Shown here in pieces: positions 33,538 to 41,371 of a DNA stretch of 64,000 nt. The DNA comes from Pseudonocardia sp. Its GTDB lineage: Bacteria > Actinomycetota > Actinomycetes > Mycobacteriales > Pseudonocardiaceae. Below the pieces are notes generated by a model. That model did no database searches and was not told the DNA's origin. It saw only the letters and a program-made list of their open reading frames with translations. The position numbers and the translations under genes are program-made. Location: NCBI RefSeq assembly GCF_025465255.1, contig NZ_JAODNI010000235.1:56664-120663 (forward strand), written 5' to 3'. Within the stretch, counting starts at the first letter, position 1. Every line of letters starts with the position of its first letter.

Positions 33538-35050
33538 GAGCTTCTCCCTTCGCGTCGTAGTCACCCGCGGAGAGGACGCGGCGCAAGGTCTTGCCCACGC
33601 CCGACCGGGGGATGACGTCGACGGCGATCACTCTCTTGGGCCGCTTCAGCGACGGCAGCGCACTGCGCGCGTGGGCCAGCGTCTTCTCGGCGGCATCGAT
33701 CGGATCGGTGCCGGCCGCGGGAACGATGAACGCCGTGACCGCCTGGCCCCAGCGTTCGTCGGGCAGGCCGACGACCACGACGTCGTCGATCGCGGCGCAC
33801 CGGGCGAGCGCCGCCTCGATCTCGTCCGGGTACAGGTTCTCCCCGCCCGAGTTGATCATGTCGTCGACGCGGCCGGCCACCCAAAGGTCACCGTCCTCGT
33901 CGGCGACGGCCAGGTCTCCGGTGTAGTACCAGCCGTCCCGGATGGACTTCTCGTTCGCGTCCGGGCGCTGCCAGTAGCCGGCGAACGCCTCCGGGCTCTC
34001 CAGGGACACGATCACCTGTCCCTGCTCGCCGTCAGGCACCAGCGCGTCCGGCGGGGCCCCGATCTCGGGGGTCACGAGCCGCACGCGGGAGAAGATCCCG
34101 GCCCGCCCGGCGGAGGCGGGCTTGGCGACGACGTCCGGGTTGACGGTGAACGTGTAGATCTCGGTGCTGCCGAAGTGGTTGACGAACGACCCCGGACGCA
34201 CCTCGGCGGCGAGCTGCTCGGCGAGCGACGGCGTCATCGCGGCGCCGGCGTAGGCGAGCCGGTCGAGGGCGCGGGCGTCACCGAGCCGCCCGCTGCGCAG
34301 CAGGGACCAGTAGATGGTCGGCACCAGGTACAGCGAGCTGATCTTCTCCTCGAGGATCAGCGCGAGAGAAGCCTCGGCGTCGAACGCCGGCTGCGCGACC
34401 CAGGTGCCGCCCACCACGATGCTGGTCAGCAGGGTGCGCAGGCCCATCGTGTGGAACATCGGCATGACCCCGAGCACGACCTCGCCGATGCGCTGCTGGG
34501 TCTGCACGGCGTGCGCCACCGCCGCCGAGTGCTCGGCCCGGTGCGTGCGCGGGACGCCTTTGGGCCGTCCCGTGGTGCCGGAGGTGTAGAGCATGACGCT
34601 GATCGCGGACTCGTCCGGCACCGTCGGCAGGTCGCCGTCGGGTTCGCCGGCCGCCAGCTCGTCGAGCTCCGCCGCGGTGTGCAGCCGGGGTCCGCCGCCC
34701 GAGGTCGCGGCCGCGCCGCGCTCGGCGTTGGCGTCGTCGACCACGAGCGCCACCGCGCCGCAGTCCTCGATGCAGTGCCGCAGCTCGTCCGGCGAGAACC
34801 GGGTGGAGAGCGGAACCGAGACCGCGCCCAGTTTCTGCGCGGCCAGGTGCAGGCTCGCGAGCGGCTCGCCGCCCGTCAACGCGAGTGCGACGCGGTCGCC
34901 GGGCTTGACCCCCACCGCCTGCAGGGCCCTGGCCAGCGCGTTCGTGCGCGCGTCCCACTCCCGATAGACGAGATGACGCCCTGCGCCGCGGACCGCGAAG
35001 CGGTCGGGGTAGCGCTCTGCCGCTCCTCGCAACGCCGTCGCCAGATCCAT
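33530..35050 (-). CDS. Acyl/aryl-CoA ligase (AMP-forming), candidate 2-furoyl-CoA synthetase
   Basis: A 506-residue adenylate-forming ligase. P-loop VMLYTSGTTGRPKGVPRTHR; A5 region NHFGSTEIYTF; A7 YYTGDLAVADEDGDLWVAGR; hinge and A8 RVDDMINSGGENLYPDEIEA; A10 catalytic Lys in RSGVGKTLRR. ATG at 35050 is preceded by GGGAGG; an ATG four codons upstream and a much longer frame are less likely. First gene of the operon, it activates the acid that the Mo-hydroxylase then oxidises. The PadR regulator is divergent, with a palindrome directly upstream of this start. Confidence 0.88.
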   Translation of the reverse strand: MDLATALRGAAERYPDRFAVRGAGRHLVYREWDARTNALARALQAVGVKPGDRVALALTGGEPLASLHLAAQKLGAVSVPLSTRFSPDELRHCIEDCGAVALVVDDANAERGAAATSGGGPRLHTAAELDELAAGEPDGDLPTVPDESAISVMLYTSGTTGRPKGVPRTHRAEHSAAVAHAVQTQQRIGEVVLGVMPMFHTMGLRTLLTSIVVGGTWVAQPAFDAEASLALILEEKISSLYLVPTIYWSLLRSGRLGDARALDRLAYAGAAMTPSLAEQLAAEVRPGSFVNHFGSTEIYTFTVNPDVVAKPASAGRAGIFSRVRLVTPEIGAPPDALVPDGEQGQVIVSLESPEAFAGYWQRPDANEKSIRDGWYYTGDLAVADEDGDLWVAGRVDDMINSGGENLYPDEIEAALARCAAIDDVVVVGLPDERWGQAVTAFIVPAAGTDPIDAAEKTLAHARSALPSLKRPKRVIAVDVIPRSGVGKTLRRVLSAGDYDAKGEARG

Positions 35051-35067
35051 GAAGCCTCCCATGACCG

Positions 35068-35092
35068 TCTGAAACGTACGGTACAGTTCAGA
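35068..35092. promoter_or_regulatory. 25-bp palindrome, likely PadR operator, overlapping the ligase promoter
   Basis: Sequence pattern TCTGAA-nn-GTAC-n-GTAC-nn-TTCAGA: ten of twelve base pairs match around a single central base. It sits 18 bases upstream of the CoA-ligase ATG. On the minus strand TTGCCG and TACCGT with a 17-base spacer make a fair -35/-10 pair whose -10 lies inside the palindrome, so binding would block transcription. The divergent padR gene is the obvious source of the repressor. Confidence 0.65.
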
Positions 35093-35207
35093 TTGTTGGT
35101 CGGCAAGACGGGGATTTCGGCACAGTGCCGGGTACCCCTTTCGTAGACTGCACAGGCACGCAGTGCAGGCTCGACCGACGCGTGCGCTGCCGACCCCGAG
35201 GAGTTTC

Positions 35208-35792
35208 GTGGCCGAGGTCCGCCTGTCCCCCACCTCCTACGTCGTGCTCGGCATGATCGCCCTGCGCGGTCCGTCGACCCCGTACGACCTCAAGCGCGGC
35301 GTCGCGCACTCGGTCGGCTACTTCTGGAACTTCCCGCACGCGCAGCTCTACTCGGAGCCCGAGCGGCTGGCGGCGCTGGGCCTGCTCGCCCTGTCCACCG
35401 AGGACTCCGGGCGTCGGCGCAAGACCTACTCGCTCACCACGGCGGGCCGGGAGGCCCTGCGGACCTGGCTCGCCTCGCCCACCGAGGAACACTTCGAGCT
35501 GCGGGACATCGCGGAGCTCAAGCTGTTCTTCAACGAGGCCGGCGAGCCCGGGGACGTCTTCGCGCTGGCCCGGGACCAGATCCGCCAGCACGAGGACCGC
35601 ATCGCGGAGTACGAGGACATGGTGGAGCGGTTCGGCGACGACCCGTCGCTGCGGCCCCGCATGCTCACCCTCGAACTGGGCCTGGAGATGGAGCACGCGG
35701 CCCTGCGCTTCTGGACCGCGCTCGAGGCGGGCGATCTCACCGCGCTGCAGGAGTCCCGTCGCGGCCGGGGCGCGGTCCGCTCGCAGTCCTGA
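35208..35792 (+). CDS. PadR-family transcriptional regulator
   Basis: A 194-residue PadR protein: winged helix LSPTSYVVLGMIALRGPSTP, YDLKRGVAHSVGYFWNFPHA and YSLTTAGREALRTWL, then a C-terminal coiled-coil dimerisation domain of the Vir_act_alpha_C type (HEDRIAEYEDMVERFGDD). Family members repress genes for phenolic-acid and related catabolism and release DNA on binding the acid or its CoA ester. GTG at 35208 follows GAGGAG; a TAGACT -10 lies at 35144-35149. It probably controls the divergent operon running down to 28031. Confidence 0.87.
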   Translation: MAEVRLSPTSYVVLGMIALRGPSTPYDLKRGVAHSVGYFWNFPHAQLYSEPERLAALGLLALSTEDSGRRRKTYSLTTAGREALRTWLASPTEEHFELRDIAELKLFFNEAGEPGDVFALARDQIRQHEDRIAEYEDMVERFGDDPSLRPRMLTLELGLEMEHAALRFWTALEAGDLTALQESRRGRGAVRSQS

Positions 35793-35914
35793 CCTCCTCG
35801 ACGCGGCCACACCGCGCATGGCCCGCACCCTCTGTGGGTACCACGTCCCGTCCGAGGACGACGGCCGCCGCTCATGGTCACCCTCGGGCTGCAGGGCGGT
35901 ATCGGGAGGTCGGC

Positions 35915-37039
35915 GTGAGCCAGGACGGGGACGGGGTGCGGCGGATCGCCGTGCTGCGGTGCAACGCGCTCGGGGACTACCTGATGATCACCCCGGCGCT
36001 GGCGGCGCTGCGCCGCGCCTTCCCCGAGGCCGAGGTCACGCTGCTCGGCGGAGCCTGGCAGGCGGACTTCCTGTCCGGCCGCCCCGGGACCGTCGACCGG
36101 GTCGTGGTGGTACCGCAGGTGGCCGGGCTGGCGGGGCAGCCGGGCGGGGCGCCGCCGGCGTCCGCCTTGCCGGAGTTCCTCGCCGGGGCCCGCGCCTACC
36201 GCTACGACCTGGCTGTGCAGCTGCACGGCGGCGGGACCGCGTCGAATCCCCTGGTGCGGGCCCTCGGCGCTCGGTGGTCCATCGGTCTGCGCGCCGACGA
36301 CGCCGCTCCGCTCGACGCGACAGTGCCGTACCGCTACTACCAGGCAGAGGTGTTCCGGTACCTCGAGGTGGTCGCGCTGGTGGGGGCCGACGGGCCGCCG
36401 GAGTACCCCCTGCTCGCGGTGTCCGACCAGGAGCAGGCGGCCGCGGCCGAGCTCCTGCCCGGCGACGGGCCGTGGGTCGCGCTGCACGCCGGTGCCGGTG
36501 ATCCGCGTCGGCGCTGGGCGGCGGAGCGGTTCGCCGCCGTCGCCGCCGGCCTGGCCGCCGCCGGAGTGCGCCCGGTGCTCGTCGGCTCGGCCGCCGACCT
36601 GCCCGTGAGCGCGGAGGTGCGCAGCCACGCCGCCGTCGCGCTGCACGACCTGACCGGCCGCACGGGCCTGGGCACGCTGGCTGCCGTGCTCGGTCGGTGC
36701 GCGGTGGTGGTGGCCAACGACTCCGGGCCGCTGCACCTCGCGCGCGCGGCCGGTGCCGCGACCGTCGGGCTGTACTGGTGCGGCAACGCGATCAACGCCG
36801 CGGCGACCGTCCGGACGCGGCACCGGCCGCTCCTGAGCTGGACCGTGCTCTGCCCGGTGTGCGGCGTCGACGCCAGCACGGCCGGCTTCCCGCATCGCCC
36901 CGGAGAGGGCTGCGCGCACCGGCCCTCGTTCCTCGGTCAGATCCCGGTGGCCGAGGTGCTCGAGGAGGCCCTGGACCTGGTTGCGGGAGCGACCTGCGGC
37001 CCGGAGGACGTGCCTTCGGCCCGATGGGCGCCTCCCTGA
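35915..37039 (+). CDS. GT9-family (heptosyltransferase-like) glycosyltransferase
   Basis: A 374-residue GT-B glycosyltransferase of family 9: RIAVLRCNALGDYLMITPAL at the N-terminus, VALHAGAGDPRRRWAAERFA (donor domain), VVVANDSGPLHLARAAGAAT and GLYWCGNAIN. A Cys-rich segment (LCPVCGVDASTAG, then GEGCAHR) near the end is also seen in other actinobacterial members. GT9 enzymes transfer heptose to LPS in diderms; in an LPS-free actinobacterium the acceptor must differ, perhaps a cell-wall glycan or natural product. GTG at 35915 follows GGGAGG. Convergent with locus B. Confidence 0.85.
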   Translation: MSQDGDGVRRIAVLRCNALGDYLMITPALAALRRAFPEAEVTLLGGAWQADFLSGRPGTVDRVVVVPQVAGLAGQPGGAPPASALPEFLAGARAYRYDLAVQLHGGGTASNPLVRALGARWSIGLRADDAAPLDATVPYRYYQAEVFRYLEVVALVGADGPPEYPLLAVSDQEQAAAAELLPGDGPWVALHAGAGDPRRRWAAERFAAVAAGLAAAGVRPVLVGSAADLPVSAEVRSHAAVALHDLTGRTGLGTLAAVLGRCAVVVANDSGPLHLARAAGAATVGLYWCGNAINAAATVRTRHRPLLSWTVLCPVCGVDASTAGFPHRPGEGCAHRPSFLGQIPVAEVLEEALDLVAGATCGPEDVPSARWAPP

Positions 37040-37198
37040 ACCCGGCCGACGACCGCCGCGGCTCGCCCCCGCGGGCGGGCCGGGCGGGCACGGGCCCCCG
37101 GGACCACCGGGTGGTGCCGTGGGACGCCAGGAGGGAACCGGGCCGGACATCGTCCCGGCCTCGGGCGGGCGGCCCGGTCCGCTCCCGGACGACGAGCG

Positions 37199-37671
<473 letters not shown>

Positions 37672-37675
<4 letters not shown>

Positions 37676-38547
37676 GCGCTCGCCTCACTTCGCTGGATCG
37701 CCGTCTTCACGGCCCTCTTGAGCAGCAGCCCGGCCATGTCCCGCCGGTAGGACCCGGGGGCGTGGATGTCGTCGGGCGGCCGGACGGCGGCGGCCACCGT
37801 CGCGGCCGCGTCGTCGATCGCCTCGTCGGTCGGGGGCGCACCGACGAGCACTGCCTCCGCCGCATGCAGCCGGACCGGAACCGGGCCGACCCCGCTGGCG
37901 GCGAGCCGGACCAGGTCGACCGAGCCGTCGGGGCCCAGGTGGACCGCCGCGACCACGCCCACCATGGCGAGGTCGCCGTGCCGGCGGGCCAGCTGCTCGA
38001 CGGCGACCCCGGTTCCGGCGGGCAGCCGCGGGAGCCGCACGGCGGTCAGGACCTCGTTGTACTCCATCGCGGTGGTGAACGGTCCGACGAAGAAGTTCTC
38101 GGCCGCGATGCTGCGGGGACCCGCCGGGCCCTCCACCAGCAACTCGCCGCCCAGCCCGGTGACCAGGGTCGGCAGCTCGGCGGCGGGGTCGGCATGCGCC
38201 AGGCTCCCGCCGACGGTCCCGCGGTTGCGGTTGGTGACGTGGCCGACGTGCCGCAGCGCCTCCGCCAGCAGCGGGGCCGCCTCGGCCACCAGGGGGCTCG
38301 TCTCGACGTCGCGCTGCCGGGCCATGGCGCCGACCAGCAGGCTCGTGCCCTCGTCCCGGACGTAGTCCAGCGACCCGACCCGGTTGAGGTCGACCAGGAC
38401 CGAGGGCCGGGCCAGCCGGAAGGACATCAGGGGTACCAGGCTCTGTCCGCCGGCGAGCACCTTGGCGTCGGTGCCGTGCTGGCTGAGCAGGGCGACCGCC
38501 TCCTGCACGTCACCGGCCCGGGCGTAACCGACTGCTGCGGGCTTCAC
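37672..38547 (-). CDS. Mo-hydroxylase FAD-binding subunit, locus B
   Basis: A 291-residue CoxM-type flavoprotein. FAD motifs: KVLAGGQSLVPLMSFRLARP and NRGTVGGSLAHADPAAELPT. The C-terminal domain contains APGSYRRDMAGLLLKRA. The order large, medium, small subunit with four-base overlaps on both sides means one translationally coupled transcript. It relays electrons between the [2Fe-2S] clusters and the final acceptor. Confidence 0.9.
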
Positions 38548-40937
38548 TGCGATCCCTCCTTGTGCGACGTCGCCTCACGGATCTGCTCGAGCAGCCGGGG
38601 CGGGGTGACGGGAAAACGGGTCACCGTGACGCCGAACTCGGTGAGCGCGTCGTCGATCGCGCTCGCGACGAGCGAGACGCCGGCGATCGTGCCCGCTTCG
38701 CCGACGCCCTTCATCCCACCGGGGATGTCGGGTGCCGGTGTCTCCTGGTGATAGAAGTGGAACGGCGGGATGTCTGTGGCCGTGGGGAGCAGGTAGTCCC
38801 GGAAGCTCCCCGTCCGGAGCCGGGCCTCCTCGTCGTAGACCAGCTCCTCGAGCAGGGCCCCGCCCATGGCCTGCGCCAGCCCGCCGGCGAGCTGACCGTC
38901 CACCAGCATCGGGTTGATCACCGTGCCGCAGTCGTGGGCCTGCAGGCAGTCCAGCATCGACACGGTCCCGGTCTCGGGGTCGACCTCGATCAGCAGCGCC
39001 GCGCATCCGAAGGAGGTCGCCATGTTGACCGGGTCGAAGACGTCGACCTCCTCGAGGGTGGGCATCTCGTCGTCGGGAAGCCGGTCGAGCAGGCGGCGGT
39101 AGGCCGCGTCCCCCACGTCGCGGGTGGTCACCGACGGTCCCGACGTTCCCCGCACGCTGATCGTGCCGCTGTCGATCTGCAGGTCGTCGGGGGAGGCCTC
39201 GAGCAGCTGCGCGGCCACTCGGAAGACCTTGCCGCGGAGCCGCTCGCTCGCCCGGAGGATCGCCGCGCCGCCGAGCGTGGCGGCCCGGCTGCCGCCGGTG
39301 CCGTACCCGGTGTAGGGACAGGAGTCGGTGTCGCCGGTCACCACGACCACGTCGTCCATGGGGACGCCGAGCGTGTCCGCCGCCAGCTGGGAGTAGATCG
39401 TGTGGGTTCCCTGCCCGATGTTGATCTGCCCGGTGTAGATGGTGACCTTTCCGCCGGAGTCCATCCGCACCACGGCCTCGTCGAAGCCGGAGTGCGCGAG
39501 CCCGGCCAGGTTGAGGATCCGGCTGGGGCCGTACCCGCTCGGCTCGATGTGGAAGGAGTACCCGATCCCGACGTGGCGCCCCTCCGCACGCGCCTCCGCC
39601 TGACGCTCGCGCCAGCCCAGCTCGTCGACCTTGCTCATCGCCAGGTCGAGGCAGTCGGCGTAGCGGCCGCTGTCGTAGGTGAAGATCGCGCCGGTGAAGT
39701 ACGGGAACTCCTCGGGCGCGGGGAAGTTCTTCCGCCGGATCTCGGCGCGGTCCATCCCCAGCTCGCGGGCGGCCATCTCGATCAGCCGCTCGTGCACGAG
39801 GTTGCCCTTGGGCGCTCCCCAGCCACGGTAGGAGCCGTACGGCGCGCGGTTCGTCACGACCGCCTTGAGGTGCAGCTCGAGATTGGGGATCTTGTACGGC
39901 CCCATGCTGGTCAGTACCGACGCCCAGGGCGGCCCGGAGCCGACGGTGCCGAGTGCGCCGCCGAGTACGCCGTAGGACGTGCCGCGCAGCCCGAGGATCG
40001 TGCCGTCCTGGCTCAGGGCCATCTCGAAGTCGAGGCGCTGGTCGCGCGAGTGGCCGGTGGCGACGAAGCTCTCGGCGCGGTCCTCGAGCAGCTTGACGGG
40101 TCGGCCGGTGCGCCGCGAGAGGACGGCGGCGATGACCTCCTCACCGTAGAAGTCGAACTTGTTGCCGAAGCCGCCGCCTATGTGGGGGGTCCGGACCCGG
40201 ATCTTGTGGACCGGCACGTCGAAGACCTCGGCCAGCAGGTCACGGGCGAGGTTGGGGGACTGCGTGGAGAGCCACACGTCGAGCGTGCCCTCGAAGGAGT
40301 CCCAGTTCACGATGCATCCGCGGGGCTCCAAGGGGCAGCCGAAGGCGCGGCCGTGGCTGAAGCTGCCGCCGACCACGAGGTCCGCGGAGGCGAAGGCCTC
40401 GTCGGCATCGCCGTTCCGGTAGGTCAGCGAGCCGCTGACGTTGTCGGGCCAGTCGTCGTACAGCTTGGGGGCGTCCGGTGCGAGCGCCGCGTCGAGGTCC
40501 GCCACGACCGGCAACAGTTCGTAGCTGACCTCGATCAGCTCCAGGGCGTCCTCGGCGACGTAGCGGTCGGTCGCGACGACGGCGGCGACCGCCTGACCGA
40601 CCCAGCGGACGCGGTCGACGGCGAGCGCGTGGGTCCTGGCGATCCGCTGCTCGGGGATCGGGAACCAGATCACCGGTTGCTGGTCCGCGACCGCGGCGAG
40701 GTCCTGGCCGGTGATCACGTCGAACACGCCGGGGAGCGCGCGGGCCCGGCTGGTGTCGATGCCCGTGATCCGGGCGTGGGGATGGGGACTGCGCAGGACG
40801 GCCGCCTGGAGCATCTTGGGCACGGTCACGTCGTCGATGTACTGGCCTCGGCCGGCCAGCAGGCGGGGATCCTCTGTGCGCCGGATCCGCGCCCCGGTGT
40901 ACTTGGTCTGGCTCTGAACGGGTTCGGTGATGGTCAT
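38544..40937 (-). CDS. Mo-hydroxylase molybdopterin-binding large subunit, locus B
   Basis: A 797-residue catalytic subunit: RRTEDPRLLAGRGQYIDDVT, RTPHIGGGFGNKFDFYGEEV, APYGSYRGWGAPKGN at the CODH-specific loop (so not a CO dehydrogenase), NIGQGTHTIYSQLAADTLGV and catalytic Glu in GGMKGVGEAGTIAG. It resembles the broad carbon-monoxide-dehydrogenase-like hydroxylases that act on N-heterocycles, aldehydes or CoA esters. The locus has no transporter, ligase or regulator to name a substrate. ATG 40937 lies below a 434-base regulatory region. Confidence 0.88.
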   Translation of the reverse strand: MTITEPVQSQTKYTGARIRRTEDPRLLAGRGQYIDDVTVPKMLQAAVLRSPHPHARITGIDTSRARALPGVFDVITGQDLAAVADQQPVIWFPIPEQRIARTHALAVDRVRWVGQAVAAVVATDRYVAEDALELIEVSYELLPVVADLDAALAPDAPKLYDDWPDNVSGSLTYRNGDADEAFASADLVVGGSFSHGRAFGCPLEPRGCIVNWDSFEGTLDVWLSTQSPNLARDLLAEVFDVPVHKIRVRTPHIGGGFGNKFDFYGEEVIAAVLSRRTGRPVKLLEDRAESFVATGHSRDQRLDFEMALSQDGTILGLRGTSYGVLGGALGTVGSGPPWASVLTSMGPYKIPNLELHLKAVVTNRAPYGSYRGWGAPKGNLVHERLIEMAARELGMDRAEIRRKNFPAPEEFPYFTGAIFTYDSGRYADCLDLAMSKVDELGWRERQAEARAEGRHVGIGYSFHIEPSGYGPSRILNLAGLAHSGFDEAVVRMDSGGKVTIYTGQINIGQGTHTIYSQLAADTLGVPMDDVVVVTGDTDSCPYTGYGTGGSRAATLGGAAILRASERLRGKVFRVAAQLLEASPDDLQIDSGTISVRGTSGPSVTTRDVGDAAYRRLLDRLPDDEMPTLEEVDVFDPVNMATSFGCAALLIEVDPETGTVSMLDCLQAHDCGTVINPMLVDGQLAGGLAQAMGGALLEELVYDEEARLRTGSFRDYLLPTATDIPPFHFYHQETPAPDIPGGMKGVGEAGTIAGVSLVASAIDDALTEFGVTVTRFPVTPPRLLEQIREATSHKEGSQ

Positions 40938-41371
40938 GGCGCAGCTAGTCGCTCCTCAGGTCACCAGTGGTACGGCGGCACACGACGGGTCCGCGGCGCC
41001 GCCGAGCTCGGGGTGGCGTGGTGGGTGGGACGCTCGATCGCCTCGGTCCCGTCGCCCGGTCGACGATCACGCCCGGACCGGATTCCGTCGGAATCCGATC
41101 TCCTGACCGCTCTCTTGTGCGGTGCGGATCATCATGAAGTGGAACCTAGGCAACGCCCTACGGCCCGACCATGGACCATTCGCCACAGTTTCAGGCCCAC
41201 AAGTGCAAGCCGACAAAATGTTTCGCGAATGATTCGGATACATGACGGCGCGTGGTATACGCCGAATCCCGCGAGCAGGAAATCGGCGAGCAGGACGAAG
41301 AATCCGGCCCGTCACCGGACCCGCCGGCTCGCCGAGGCGTTCGTCCTCGGCGAGCAGCGGGCCAGGGGGCG
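40938..41371. other. Intergenic region between loci B and C
   Basis: 434 bases with no gene seen. It must hold the end of locus C and the promoter of locus B. The part 41130-41250 is clearly more AT-rich than its surroundings and carries TTCGCGAA (41222-41229). A separate 19-bp inverted repeat lies at 41079-41097. Confidence 0.5.
41079..41097. promoter_or_regulatory. Inverted repeat upstream of locus B
   Basis: CGGATTCC-GTC-GGAATCCG, perfect 8-bp arms around three bases. It is 142 bases upstream of the locus B large-subunit start and 275 bases downstream of the locus C stop, so an operator for locus B is more likely than a terminator. Confidence 0.4.

Noticed and set aside
31291..33615. A 774-codon open frame on the plus strand
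   Set aside because: Antisense to the locus A large subunit and without domain features.
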